A DNA stretch of 58,944 nucleotides from Bdellovibrionota bacterium (GCA_963170185.1 CAUJGS010000052.1:1-58944), one strand, 5' to 3'; shown: positions 9,201 to 17,871, counted from the stretch's first letter. Notes: a model not told the origin generated them from the letters alone. Made by a program: numbers and translations.

Positions 9201-9337
9201 CCACGAAATTTCTATGTGAAGAATATGTGAGGAAGCTGTTCAAACTTCGCAAGTATATGAATATTCTTGGTTTCACTTGTTCTTCCGTTTTTCAGACGAA
9301 GTCATCTGGCCAAATCTTAAATGGTCTTAAAAAAAAT

Positions 9338-9367
9338 TTGCGTTTTCGAACCGGAGCCGCCTAGGCT
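9338..9367 (+). promoter_or_regulatory. candidate sigma-70-like promoter
   Basis: TTGCGT (9338-9343) and TAGGCT (9362-9367) with an 18-base spacer, in an A/T-rich gap. The same TTG...N18...TAGGCT arrangement precedes the alkane hydroxylase gene at 46234-46263. The start site would be near 9374. Confidence 0.4.
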
Positions 9368-9375
9368 TTGAGGTG

Positions 9376-9408
9376 ACATCCCCTCGTGGCAGGATGCTGG
9401 AGGGGTGT
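9376..9408 (+). promoter_or_regulatory. hairpin at the predicted 5' end of the mRNA
   Basis: ACA-T-CCCCTC (9376-9385) pairs with GAGGGG-TGT (9400-9408), with one bulged base, and an inner GCA/TGC pairing is possible. It would begin one or two bases after the predicted transcription start and end about 27 bases before the ribosome-binding site, so it may stabilise the transcript or be a regulatory fold. Confidence 0.4.
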
Positions 9409-9445
9409 CGATTTAGTTTTGAGGCTCTTAAAATTTGGAGATTTT

Positions 9446-9892
9446 ATGCAAGAGACTGCGACACGGATGGCGCCGAGCTCGGAAGTTGAAGGGCGACTTT
9501 ATATCACTCAGTCGCCGTATTACTCTCCCGCATTTAACGGGGCTGTGTTTGATGGCCCACTTCGCTTGTATTTTTCGCAGAGCCAAGAGGCTTTGGCTTT
9601 GAAGTTCTATTTCGAACTTCGTGCGAAAACCCAGAGCATGACCGAACAGTGGCCACGCTCGGGCGGCGTGAATCTCTTTGTGATGATCTATCCGACCGAA
9701 GAGACCTTTGATCTATGCTTTCTTTCGCAGGGCTTGCAGTGGACGCCTGAGACGCTCCCGCTTGGTCGTTTGGGGCGTGACTATGTCGTCGCGGTTCAGG
9801 CGCACGAACTCGAGGGAGATATGGCTGCGATTTCTAAAAAGCTCACGGGCCTAATTCGCGCCCTTACTCCTCAAGCAGAAGATCCTCGATAA
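9446..9892 (+). CDS. conserved-looking cytoplasmic protein, unknown function
   Basis: A 148-residue protein without signal peptide or membrane segment, which I do not recognise. The ATG at 9446 is preferred to one at 9386 because TTGGAG lies 5 bases upstream, and the longer form would begin within the structured leader. It is a mixed alpha/beta sequence with aromatic-rich strands (LYITQSPYYSPAF, PLRLYFSQS, VNLFVMIYPTEETFDLCF). It could be a small ligand-binding or regulatory fold. Its 3' end overlaps the convergent TlpA-like gene by 29 bases. Confidence 0.75.
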   Translation: MQETATRMAPSSEVEGRLYITQSPYYSPAFNGAVFDGPLRLYFSQSQEALALKFYFELRAKTQSMTEQWPRSGGVNLFVMIYPTEETFDLCFLSQGLQWTPETLPLGRLGRDYVVAVQAHELEGDMAAISKKLTGLIRALTPQAEDPR

Positions 9893-10541
9893 GGCGGGCC
9901 GTTTCCGGCGACTGCCAGTCGTTGGCTCCGTAGGAATGAAAGGCCATGCGTCCACTGCGGTCGAGCACGACCGCGCTGGGGAGAGTTTCAACCTTTAGCG
10001 CGCCTGCAACCTTCTTTTCCGGATCGAGATAGGAACCAAACCCGTAGTCTCCGCGATCCCAGATTTCTTTGGCCGATTTTTCTCCGACTTCTTTTGGATC
10101 GAGATTGATCGCGATCACTTCCAATCCGTCAGGACGATAGCGTTTGGCGATTTCGTTGTAGGCGGGAAGTTCCATGACGCAGGTCGAGCAGTCCGCCGCC
10201 CAGAAGCCGATCAGCACGACCTTGCCTTTGAACTCCTCAAGGCTTCGTGTTTTGCCCTTTTGATCGATCAGCTGCAGAGCCGGTGCGTGTTCGCGCTCGT
10301 CGGCGAGAGGATCGGGTTCGGCAGAGGCATTTGTCAGTCGGTTAGAGGACTTCGTCAGAAAGTAGCCGCCAACAATAGCCAAAACGAATAAAATCGCCAG
10401 CGGCAAGATGAAGCGTCGAATTTGCTCAAAGCCTCTCGACGGCGAGCCCGACTTGCCCGACACTGGAGGAGTCGAAGAGTTCGACGAGGAATTGGAAGAT
10501 GGCGCTTGGTTCTGGGAATTTGAGGAATCTGAACTCATCAC
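9864..10541 (-). CDS. TlpA/ResA-like membrane-anchored thiol-disulfide oxidoreductase
   Basis: A 225-residue protein with a Ser/Asn-rich cytoplasmic N-terminus (1-35), one membrane anchor (about 43-65, FILPLAILFVLAIVGGYFL) and a thioredoxin-fold domain facing the periplasm. The redox motif is CSTC in GFWAADCSTCVMELP, followed by the family's VIAINLD strand and a cis-Pro-like TLPSAVVLD. Such proteins reduce or isomerise disulfides, often during cytochrome c maturation; the window has two cytochrome c-type lipoproteins, but no linkage is shown. The start region overlaps a Flp-pilin-like gene on the other strand by 43 bases. Confidence 0.9.
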   Translation of the reverse strand: MMSSDSSNSQNQAPSSNSSSNSSTPPVSGKSGSPSRGFEQIRRFILPLAILFVLAIVGGYFLTKSSNRLTNASAEPDPLADEREHAPALQLIDQKGKTRSLEEFKGKVVLIGFWAADCSTCVMELPAYNEIAKRYRPDGLEVIAINLDPKEVGEKSAKEIWDRGDYGFGSYLDPEKKVAGALKVETLPSAVVLDRSGRMAFHSYGANDWQSPETARLIEDLLLEE

Positions 10542-10747
10542 AAAACGGTACCCGGCTGGGCGAGCGCGGGCAAGTTGTGGTCGAATATGTTTTGCTTCTT
10601 ATTTCGAGTGTTATTGTTGCGATGTTGATCACGCGCTTCATGGTCGGGCGTGATCCCGGCAATCCAGGCTTCGTGATCTCCGCATGGCAGGCGATTGTCG
10701 ACGAGGTCGGCCGAGATTATGCCGACGACCTAAGCACCGCACCGTAA
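10499..10747 (+). CDS. orphan Flp-type pilin-like small membrane protein
   Basis: An 82-residue protein. Residues 22-48 (ERGQVVVEYVLLLISSVIVAMLITRF) carry the Flp prepilin pattern, a Gly followed by four residues and then Glu-Tyr, leading straight into the hydrophobic helix; a prepilin peptidase could cut after the Gly. Flp/Tad pilins build adhesive fibres or inner-membrane pseudopili. No other Tad gene is nearby, so it is an orphan or a TadE-like minor protein. GAGGA lies 8 bases before the ATG. The first 43 bases run antisense to the start of the TlpA-like gene, which is unusual; a later start (TTG at 10520) is possible. Confidence 0.65.
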   Translation: MALGSGNLRNLNSSQNGTRLGERGQVVVEYVLLLISSVIVAMLITRFMVGRDPGNPGFVISAWQAIVDEVGRDYADDLSTAP

Positions 10748-10768
10748 AAGGGCCGCTTGCGGCGGCCC
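10746..10768 (-). terminator. terminator of the 163-residue periplasmic protein gene
   Basis: Perfect 7-bp GC stem (10750-10756 with 10762-10768) followed on the minus strand by TTTT. It also lies just after the stop of the convergent pilin-like gene and may serve both. Confidence 0.6.
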
Positions 10769-10815
10769 CATAAATACAGCTGGCAATTACAGCCGGCAAA
10801 GTCAAAGAAACTGAA

Positions 10816-11307
10816 TTAGATTTCGTCGAGTGCGAGGATGCGAATCTGAGCGCGCAGTTCTTTCGCGAGTTCCTTGTAGACACCTTCTTTCGGCTCGGCC
10901 TTGTTTGCTACCCAGCAGCCGCTTGCTGAAAGCACGTGTTGTTGTTTTTTGCCGAAGCCCTTCTCGATATCGTATTCCGCGATGTAAAGGTCCGAGAGGC
11001 GCTGTTCGGGGATCATCATGCAAACGACCATCGAAGTCGAACGCACGATTTCAGCTTGGCTAAGGCTCTTCACGTTTTCCACGATCGCGTTTAGCGCAGC
11101 GCCCGAGAGGGTTTTAGCCAAGACCCAGCCTTCGTTGGTTTTGATTTGCATGCGACCGTCTTCCAAGACCACGGCTTGTTCGATACCGTTTTCGATGCCC
11201 GAGACAGAGGCGATGACTTTGGTTGGATCGATCGAACGTGCTTCCGCAGTCGTTTGGAAGCCGGTGAATGTCGCGAGAACGAGTGCAAGAGCGAGGAACT
11301 TGGTCAT
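10816..11307 (-). CDS. exported protein of unknown function
   Basis: A 163-residue protein with a typical Sec signal (MTKFLALALVLATFTGFQTTAEA, cleavage after AEA). The start at 11307 is chosen because TAAGGAG precedes it by 7 bases and it begins the signal peptide; the ATG at 11376 would put 23 residues ahead of it. The mature part is an alpha/beta domain with two Cys (VVCMM, ASGCW) that could form a disulfide. Not recognised. It lies downstream of the acyltransferase gene on the same strand, 160 bases away. Confidence 0.75.
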   Translation of the reverse strand: MTKFLALALVLATFTGFQTTAEARSIDPTKVIASVSGIENGIEQAVVLEDGRMQIKTNEGWVLAKTLSGAALNAIVENVKSLSQAEIVRSTSMVVCMMIPEQRLSDLYIAEYDIEKGFGKKQQHVLSASGCWVANKAEPKEGVYKELAKELRAQIRILALDEI

Positions 11308-11467
11308 GGCGATGCTCCTTAAGGGTTTGATGGGTAAAGGTTTAAGGGGTCTGAAATTCCGAGTCGACGAAACCACGAGAGCCGCGACCTACGCAAACGA
11401 AGCTAGTCGCTAAGGAGATTCTTCCCGTGGAAGCGATCTGAGAAACGCTTGGATGGAAAACGGTTCT

Positions 11468-12310
11468 CTAGAAAATCGATTCGCGACGCTTCACTTCTTC
11501 TGACAGCGCTCTTTGCATGGATTCACGAATTTCGTTGGCGATCTCGCGTACGAGCTCGCGGTCGTGCCTCGCCTCGGGCTTATAGGGCAGGTGAATGGGC
11601 GGTAGGAACTTGATGGTCCATTTCGCCGGAAGTGGGATCACATTCAAGGGCAGCGGAATCACGGCGCCGCGAAGAAACTTGGTCAGGCGAAGCTGCGCGA
11701 GATTGATATGGGTTTCTTCGGCTCCAATGATTAGGACTGGGACAATGGGGCATTGCTTTTCTAAAGCCATGCGAATGAAGCCGCGTTTGAACTCTTGCAA
11801 GTGATAGCGTTTTGCGGTCGGTTTGAAGTTTCCGTGTTCGCCTTCGGGAAAGAGAATCACCAGATTGTTGCGCGCCAAGTTTTGCAGACCATTTTCCGTG
11901 GTGGCCTCGATGAAACCGACCTTTTCTGCGGGGATCGCTGTGGCTTTGGTGAGAAACCAGAAATGATGCGTGAGAATGCGCGGAAGGCGTCCCGTGCCAC
12001 GATTGATCTCATGGGCGAGCAAGAAGGCATCAAAGCCGGAGTAGCCGCTGTGGTTGGGTGCGATCAGTCCGGCGCCGCGTCGCGGGATGTGCTCAAGGCC
12101 TTCGACCTCAAGGCGAAAATAGCGGCGTGCGATCTCCATCACGAACTTCGGAAAGGCGCGATAAACCAGGCGCTCCGTGGCGGCGAGGTTTTTCATAGCG
12201 CCAGGCCCTTCCGGCCAATCCTTGGGCCACTCGAAGCGACGCTTGCCGAGCAGCGTCTCGCGTAAAACCTTGGAAGAGAGAGTGATTTTCGAGTCTTTTT
12301 TCTTCATCAT
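11468..12310 (-). CDS. PlsC-like lysophospholipid acyltransferase
   Basis: A 280-residue acyltransferase domain protein. The acyl-CoA/ACP catalytic block is PNHSGYSGFDA (His87, Asp94; a HX6D spacing seen in one subfamily rather than the classical HX4D), and FPEGEHG (about 157-163) is the glycerol-phosphate or acceptor-binding block. The C-terminus (IHLPYKPEARHDRELVREIANEIRESMQ) is the usual helical tail. It probably acylates a lysophospholipid or related acceptor at the inner membrane; the exact substrate is unclear. It is head-to-head with glycerol kinase, 6 bases between start codons, a pairing that makes sense for glycerolipid synthesis. A shorter form from an internal Met at residue 39 would leave more room for promoters. 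Confidence 0.88.
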   Translation of the reverse strand: MMKKKDSKITLSSKVLRETLLGKRRFEWPKDWPEGPGAMKNLAATERLVYRAFPKFVMEIARRYFRLEVEGLEHIPRRGAGLIAPNHSGYSGFDAFLLAHEINRGTGRLPRILTHHFWFLTKATAIPAEKVGFIEATTENGLQNLARNNLVILFPEGEHGNFKPTAKRYHLQEFKRGFIRMALEKQCPIVPVLIIGAEETHINLAQLRLTKFLRGAVIPLPLNVIPLPAKWTIKFLPPIHLPYKPEARHDRELVREIANEIRESMQRALSEEVKRRESIF

Positions 12311-12316
12311 CTCTCC

Positions 12317-13882
12317 ATGGCTTTATCAAAAATCTCGAAATTGAATCGAATCAAGGCACGAATAAAAAACCGCCATATCCTGGCCATCGATCAGGGTACG
12401 ACCGGTACAACTGTAAGCTTGATCACCACGAGTGGCCAAGTCGTAGCTCGCGCCGACCAAGATTTTCGTCAACATTTTCCAAAACCGGGCTGGGTCGAAC
12501 ACAAACCAGAGGAAATTTGGAAATCCGTTACCGAGACCATTCAACAGTGTTTGAAACGAGCAAGGGTGAGTCCAGAGTCCATTGCCGCGATCGGGATCAC
12601 GAATCAGCGTGAAACGGTCGTGCTCTGGGACAAAAAGACGGGGAAGCCCGTGGCGAACGCCATCGTTTGGCAAGATCGCCGCACGACCGAGTTCTGCGAA
12701 AAGCTGAAGGCCGATGGTTTGGAACCGATGGTGAAGTCGAGAACCGGTTTGGTGCTCGACCCTTATTTTTCGGCAACGAAGATCAAATGGCTTCTCGATC
12801 AGAATTCGTCACTTCGTGCTCGCGCGGAAAGAGGCGACGTGCTTGCGGGAACGATCGATTGTTACCTGCTGTGGAAACTAAGTGGCGGAATGGCGCATAA
12901 GACCGATGTGTCCAATGCTTCGCGTACTCTGCTAATGAATTTGGACAGCTGTCAGTGGGATTTGGAACTATTAAAGACGTTTGATGTCCCAGAGGGATGT
13001 CTCCCGTCGATCGAATCATCGTCGGGGCTTTTTGGAACAACGCTGGGGCTTCGCGTTTTGCCGGATGGTATTCCGGTTACGGGTATCGCAGGCGATCAGC
13101 AGGCGGCGCTTTTCGGGCAAGCTTGTTTTGAAGTCGGCGCATCGAAATGCACCTTTGGTACGGGAAGCTTTCTTCTGATGAACACGGGCGCAAATCGTTT
13201 GACGTCGCAGGCGGGGCTTTTGACCACGGCCGCTTGGCGCCTTAAGGGCGAGTCGCAAACGGTTTATGCGCTCGAGGGCGGAGCTTTTATATGCGGGGCC
13301 GCCGTGCAGTTTTTGCGAGATCAGCTTGGTTTTATCAAAGAGGCAAAAGAGATCGAAAAGCTCGCGGCGAAGGTTCCTGACACCGGCGGAGTTGAATTTG
13401 TGCCGGCGTTGACCGGATTGGGTGCGCCCCATTGGGACCCTCGTGCGCGTGGTTTGATTTCTGGTCTCACGCGAGGAACAACGCGTGCTCACATCGCACG
13501 TGCGACGCTCGAAGCGATGGCGCTACAGAATGCCGAGATCTTAGTCGCTATGGAAAGCGACCTCAAAGCCAGCGGCGAAGCCGGTATGAAGTCGGTTCGC
13601 GTGGACGGTGGCGCAAGCGCGAATTCGCTGCTTATGCAGATGCAGGCGGATTATCTTGGGGTCGAAGTCGTTCGACCACGTATGATCGAAACCACGTCGG
13701 CCGGTGCGGCGTTTTTCGCCGGTCATGGCGCAGACCTGTTTGAAAACCTCGAACAGATTAAAAAAGTCTGGAAGATCGATAAGAGCTTTAAACCGAAGAT
13801 CAATGCTGAAGCGCGTGCGGCCCGTATGGTCTCTTGGAACGATGCTATTCGACGAGCGAAGCTTTTGTCGATTTCGCAATAA
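12317..13882 (+). CDS. glpK: glycerol kinase
   Basis: ATP-dependent phosphorylation of glycerol to sn-glycerol 3-phosphate. At 521 residues it is about 20 longer than usual because of a basic N-terminus before HILAIDQGTTGTTVSLI, the FGGY-family phosphate-1 motif. GITNQRETVVLWD, FGTGSFLLMNTG, and GLGAPHWDPRARGLISGLTRGT are diagnostic. No glycerol facilitator or glycerol-3-phosphate dehydrogenase is adjacent. The ATG at 12317 has no obvious ribosome-binding site; a TTG at 12341-12343 region or a leaderless start remains possible. The start lies 6 bases from the divergent acyltransferase gene. Confidence 0.96.
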   Translation: MALSKISKLNRIKARIKNRHILAIDQGTTGTTVSLITTSGQVVARADQDFRQHFPKPGWVEHKPEEIWKSVTETIQQCLKRARVSPESIAAIGITNQRETVVLWDKKTGKPVANAIVWQDRRTTEFCEKLKADGLEPMVKSRTGLVLDPYFSATKIKWLLDQNSSLRARAERGDVLAGTIDCYLLWKLSGGMAHKTDVSNASRTLLMNLDSCQWDLELLKTFDVPEGCLPSIESSSGLFGTTLGLRVLPDGIPVTGIAGDQQAALFGQACFEVGASKCTFGTGSFLLMNTGANRLTSQAGLLTTAAWRLKGESQTVYALEGGAFICGAAVQFLRDQLGFIKEAKEIEKLAAKVPDTGGVEFVPALTGLGAPHWDPRARGLISGLTRGTTRAHIARATLEAMALQNAEILVAMESDLKASGEAGMKSVRVDGGASANSLLMQMQADYLGVEVVRPRMIETTSAGAAFFAGHGADLFENLEQIKKVWKIDKSFKPKINAEARAARMVSWNDAIRRAKLLSISQ

Positions 13883-13904
13883 ATCGCTCAAGTCTTGGTC
13901 AGCG

Positions 13905-13919
13905 ACTGTCTCATTTTGA
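13905..13919. repeat. recurrent ACTGTCTC-type motif, copy 2
   Basis: ACTGTCTCATTTTGA just after glpK, one base-run before its probable terminator. Confidence 0.35.
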
Positions 13920-13946
13920 AAAGCCCTAACGAACGCTTGGGGCTTT
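13920..13946 (+). terminator. probable terminator of glpK
   Basis: AAAGCCC (13920-13926) pairs with GGGCTTT (13940-13946) across a 13-nt loop; the T run is short. About 40 bases after the stop. Confidence 0.5.
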
Positions 13947-14049
13947 ATCTCGTTTTCGCGAAAGCCGCGTGGGTACGTTTTCTGCTTCTAGAACTCCGTA
14001 GGGTGGGCCTCTTTATGTGAGGCGGTCTTGTGGTTCCGGGGGGGATTAC

Positions 14050-15183
14050 TTGTTCAAGCTATCTACGGTGTCACGCTTTCTAAAAGGGATCCGGGCGGTT
14101 GCACTGCTTGTATTCGTGGTTCATTTTTCCGGTATCTTCACAGAAGACTCGGCGATTCGCGATGTCGTGAAACGTGTTTTGCCAGGGATCTACGCTCAGT
14201 TTTCTAAAAACTCTCCCCAACAAGTAAGTGCCCGCGAGCTAGCAAGTGAGGGCCTGGCCAAAGGTGCTTCGGCGACCGAGTCGATCGAGGATCTTTGTCT
14301 TCCAATGGGTGAACGCGAACGTCGCAAGATCGCAGACGAAGCCGGGGCCGATGTCGTCGGGTTCTTGGAAAAGACGACGGATGAGTTCCACTCGGCGCCT
14401 TCGGCAGAAGAGCAGTTGAAACTTCTGGGGTCGCATTTTGATCACATGACTTGGTCGCGGGCTTTGGTGAAGTCGGCTAAATCGAAAATCGCCGAAACAC
14501 GGGTGGCGGGGGCGGACACGGAAGACCCGCTTAAGAACGCGACAACCAAAGAGGGTGACGTCGCCCTGCAGGCGAATCTCACGCACGCGACTTTGTTTTT
14601 GAGTCATTACAATCGGCTTGTCGATCTTGCGCGTCGACACGAGGTCTCGGCTTTGCGGGCTTTTCACTGGGAAGAGGAAATCCGCCAAGAGATGTCTCGC
14701 CGTCCAGCGCGTGTGTTGGTGCAAAAGTACGACGTCGCCAATTGTGGTCGAAGCGAGGCGAAAACGTATGGCTGTGAAGTCGGGGAGAAGCTCTTTTTGG
14801 TGAAGACGCTCTTGTCGCCACGGTTAGCTTGTCGGTTCCGAGAAAAACGCGATCAGTATCAGGTCACATATTGGATTCGCGTACGGGCCGGTGAGGCGAA
14901 GATCCTTGAAGTCGATTCACGTCGCGAACGATTGGTGAAAAAGACCTACGATGAACAGTCAAACCGTCAGTTCGCCGCGATTCTCGCGCCGGATCTCAAT
15001 GCGCTTTTGCCGAAAGCGGGGCTGGAGCCGTTTCGCGCCGTGATGATTTGGCGTGAGGTGAATCGATCTTCCAAGAGCGGGGAATCTTCTAGGAATGAAC
15101 CTTCGACTGAAACTTCGACTGGAACTCCGACTGAAGCGCCAAGCGGTCGTGAGCCGGCCTCCGTCTCGCCAAACGTCCAGTGA
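14050..15183 (+). CDS. membrane-anchored protein of unknown function
   Basis: A 377-residue protein, not recognised. A signal or anchor segment (GIRAVALLVFVVHFSGIF, about 13-30) follows the chosen TTG start at 14050, which sits 5 bases after a G7 run that would serve as ribosome-binding site; a GTG at 14017 in the same frame is the alternative. The rest is mostly helical and charged up to about residue 200, then an alpha/beta part. The C-terminal tail is low-complexity Pro/Ser/Thr built from a 12-base tandem repeat. It could face the periplasm and be cell-wall associated. The gene is followed by the PilZ gene at 57 bases on the same strand. Confidence 0.7.
   Translation: MFKLSTVSRFLKGIRAVALLVFVVHFSGIFTEDSAIRDVVKRVLPGIYAQFSKNSPQQVSARELASEGLAKGASATESIEDLCLPMGERERRKIADEAGADVVGFLEKTTDEFHSAPSAEEQLKLLGSHFDHMTWSRALVKSAKSKIAETRVAGADTEDPLKNATTKEGDVALQANLTHATLFLSHYNRLVDLARRHEVSALRAFHWEEEIRQEMSRRPARVLVQKYDVANCGRSEAKTYGCEVGEKLFLVKTLLSPRLACRFREKRDQYQVTYWIRVRAGEAKILEVDSRRERLVKKTYDEQSNRQFAAILAPDLNALLPKAGLEPFRAVMIWREVNRSSKSGESSRNEPSTETSTGTPTEAPSGREPASVSPNVQ
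15101..15136 (+). repeat. three tandem copies of a 12-base unit
   Basis: Near-identical units CTTCGACTGAAA, CTTCGACTGGAA and CTCCGACTGAAG, coding for the Ser/Thr-rich tail of the membrane-anchored protein; copy number could vary in frame. Confidence 0.7.
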
Positions 15184-15240
15184 GTTAATCGATCGCCGCA
15201 AAGTTCCGACAAGTTCAGGGTAGTAGAGGAGCCTTGATCG

Positions 15241-16275
15241 ATGAAGGGCAGAAGTAGCGGAAACTGGAGTCTTTTTCGTTTATCCGATCGCAAGCAGTTC
15301 GACCGAGTCGATCTGGCGACGATCGATTTTTTCTACCGTGCGCTTCCCGAGGCTCTCTACTCGGATTGGCTGATGTGGCGCGATGGCTTTTCTGGCTGGC
15401 GTCCTTTTTCCGAACTTCCTTTGATTTTAAAACATCTCAAAAAAGAAGATGAGATCGTGCAACCACCTCCGGTGCCAGAGGCGATCTTGAAATTCGCTGA
15501 CGAATTGACGGCTTCGGGTGTTCACAACATGGGAGCGCCTACAGTCGAAGGCGAAGCGAAGTTTGAACTGCCTGAGGTCGATGAGCCGGTTGAGATGAAG
15601 GATGTATCGGTGCCGAAGTCCGCACCGGGCAAAGTCGACGAAGACGATGCGGAAGAGTTCGGCTTAGGAGATCAGACGGAAGCTTCGCTCAAAAAAGTGG
15701 TTTCCGAAGCGGCCGCGCCGCCTTCGGTGGAAAACACACATAGCTCGGTTTCAATTCGCGCGCTTCAGGCGGCGGCAAGTTCAAGTCTGAGACTGAAAAC
15801 AAATCCAAACGTGATGGCGGGTGGAGCGGCGGCTTCACCGGAAAAACCGGCTAAGCCGGCGGCGCAGGCTACGCACACGCGTGCGACCCATGAAGAGTTA
15901 AAGCCTGTGGCGTCAAACGTTTTGACTATGCCGGATGAGGCGACGCTGTCTTTGATGCTCGAATCGCAAGCGGCGACCGAGGATCGCAACAACGTTCGTT
16001 ATCATAAGAAATTTAAAATCCGCATTTTTACCCAAAAAGGCATCGTGGCGATGACGACCACCGACTGTTCGATCTCGGGATTTAAATTGAAGGAGCCGCT
16101 GCCAGAGGGATTGCCGCGTTTTTTCCATGTGGAAATCGACCTCGGGCCGGATGGCAAAATCCCATTGATCTGCTCGGAAGTGCGCGAAAAAGACGGTCGT
16201 CCGGCGACGCGCGTTCGCATTCAGGTCAATGATTACGTGCAGACATTCCGCTCGGCCTTGATGCGCGCTTCGTAA
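15241..16275 (+). CDS. GYF-like plus PilZ domain protein (c-di-GMP receptor candidate)
   Basis: A 344-residue soluble protein. Residues about 1-60 resemble the GYF_2/DUF4339 fold, ending DWLMWRDGFSGWRPFSEL. A long acidic/alanine-rich linker follows (about 70-245). Residues about 255-340 look like a PilZ domain: RYHKKFKIRI then TTTDCSISGFKL, where DxSxxG is the second c-di-GMP motif. The first motif is RxxxK rather than RxxxR, so binding is plausible but not certain. Such proteins translate c-di-GMP level into motility or surface behaviour. Its end is convergent with radA, 54 bases apart. Confidence 0.75.
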   Translation: MKGRSSGNWSLFRLSDRKQFDRVDLATIDFFYRALPEALYSDWLMWRDGFSGWRPFSELPLILKHLKKEDEIVQPPPVPEAILKFADELTASGVHNMGAPTVEGEAKFELPEVDEPVEMKDVSVPKSAPGKVDEDDAEEFGLGDQTEASLKKVVSEAAAPPSVENTHSSVSIRALQAAASSSLRLKTNPNVMAGGAAASPEKPAKPAAQATHTRATHEELKPVASNVLTMPDEATLSLMLESQAATEDRNNVRYHKKFKIRIFTQKGIVAMTTTDCSISGFKLKEPLPEGLPRFFHVEIDLGPDGKIPLICSEVREKDGRPATRVRIQVNDYVQTFRSALMRAS

Positions 16276-16329
16276 TTTGCGCGCGTCGTCTGGTCTTCCG
16301 GTCCTCTTAGGAAGGACGCCTCCCGGTTT

Positions 16330-17865
16330 TTAAAGATCGAATTCGAAGTCATCCTTGGGCGACGGACGTGCGCCCTTGGTTTTGTGCGCTGTTTTTTCGC
16401 CGACAGCGGCCCGCGCAAGCTCTTGGACGTCACGAACAAAGACGACACCGTTTAAGGCGTCTTTGCCGGTGCTAAGCAGCTGCTTTTTGTTGGACGCCGG
16501 AAGCACGAATTTCTCGAAACCAAGTTTTCTGGCTTCTTTTAAACGAAGCTCCGCAAACGGCACGGCTCGCGTCTCACCTGTGAGTCCGAGTTCACCGAAG
16601 AAACAAGTTTTGGCGAAGAGCTCGCGTTCGGTTTCGCTGGAAATCAAAGCTGCTGCTACGGCAAAGTCCGCTGCGGGTTCGTCGAGACGGAGCCCGCCGA
16701 CCACATTGATGAAGAGATCGCTTTGCGCGAGTCCCAGACCGAGGTGGCGATTGAGCACGGCTGCCAAGAGTTGCAGGCGATTGGTGTCAAGGCCGATCGC
16801 CGTTCGGCGAGGCATTGCCATTTGAGTGGAAACGGTCAGGGCTTGCACCTCACACAAAAGCGGTCTTGTTCCTTCCATCGAGGCGAAGACGGCCGAACCG
16901 ACAAGGCGATCGCCGCGCTCTTCGAGAAAGAGTTCCGATGGATTGTGCACCTCTTGCAGGCCTTTGGAGTCCATCGCAAACACACCGAGTTCGTGCGTGG
17001 CGCCAAAACGGTTTTTCAGGGCGCGCAGCAGGCGAAAGGAATGCGTTTTGTCGCCCTCAAAACTTAAGACGGTGTCGACCATGTGTTCGAGAACTTTGGG
17101 GCCGGCGATTTGCCCCTCTTTGGTGACGTGGCCGACGACAAAGACGATGATCCCCTGACTTTTTGCAAGGTTCATGAGGCTGGCGGCGCACTCTCTGACT
17201 TGCGTGACGGAGCCTGGGGCGGAGTTGAGATCTTCGAGATAGACCGTTTGAATGGAGTCGACGATCAAAACATCCGGAGCCTCACTGGCCGCAATCTCAC
17301 GAATGGTTTCGAGTTGGCTTTCGGAAGCAAGAAGGATGGACTCTAGAGAGTTGCTAAGTCCCATGCGCTTTGCGCGCAGCGAGGTTTGATCGATCGACTC
17401 TTCTCCGGAAACGTAGAGCACTTTGGAGCCACGTTCGGCAAGGCCGCCGGCCATTTGCAAAAGCAGCGTGGATTTTCCAATGCCTGGATCGCCACCCACA
17501 AGAATGAAAGATCCTTTGACGAGACCACCGCCTAGTACGCGGTCGAGTTCTTGAAATCCCGTCGTCTTGCGATCTGTTCCGTGATGTGGACCATTGGCCG
17601 ATGTGTGCGACTCGGAAAGGCGTGTGACGCGCCCTCCGTTGCCGCCGGTTTGCCAACCACGCTCCGGGCCAGCGCTGCTTGAACGCGAGCTTAAGCCACG
17701 CGCTGGGGTTTCGGGTGCGATGCGCTCTTCGACTAGGGAATTCCATGCTCCACAATCGGAACATCTTCCTTCCCAGCGAGCTCGCTGTGCACCGCAAGAT
17801 TGGCAGACGAAGACTGACTTAGATTTCGATTTTGAGCTTAACTTTGCCACACCTCTGGCTATCAT
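16330..17865 (-). CDS. radA: DNA repair protein RadA (Sms)
   Basis: A 511-residue RadA, a RecA-like ATPase that drives branch migration during recombination. The order is: C4 zinc finger (Cys21, Cys24, Cys35, Cys38), a Gly/Ser-rich linker, the Walker A motif GGDPGIGKST (124-133), the RadA-specific KNRFG motif (ALKNRFGATHELGVF), and a C-terminal Lon-like domain. The protein is about 50 residues longer than usual because of the linker and a charged C-terminus. The start may be the ATG at 17865 or the GTG at 17850; neither has a strong ribosome-binding site. It starts 6 bases from the divergent lytic transglycosylase gene. Confidence 0.96.
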   Translation of the reverse strand: MIARGVAKLSSKSKSKSVFVCQSCGAQRARWEGRCSDCGAWNSLVEERIAPETPARGLSSRSSSAGPERGWQTGGNGGRVTRLSESHTSANGPHHGTDRKTTGFQELDRVLGGGLVKGSFILVGGDPGIGKSTLLLQMAGGLAERGSKVLYVSGEESIDQTSLRAKRMGLSNSLESILLASESQLETIREIAASEAPDVLIVDSIQTVYLEDLNSAPGSVTQVRECAASLMNLAKSQGIIVFVVGHVTKEGQIAGPKVLEHMVDTVLSFEGDKTHSFRLLRALKNRFGATHELGVFAMDSKGLQEVHNPSELFLEERGDRLVGSAVFASMEGTRPLLCEVQALTVSTQMAMPRRTAIGLDTNRLQLLAAVLNRHLGLGLAQSDLFINVVGGLRLDEPAADFAVAAALISSETERELFAKTCFFGELGLTGETRAVPFAELRLKEARKLGFEKFVLPASNKKQLLSTGKDALNGVVFVRDVQELARAAVGEKTAHKTKGARPSPKDDFEFDL

Positions 17866-17871
17866 ATTGGG

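Noticed and set aside
16300-16335. Terminator between the PilZ gene and radA
   Set aside because: Possible short stems with a following T run, but the pairing is weak and I could not choose one.
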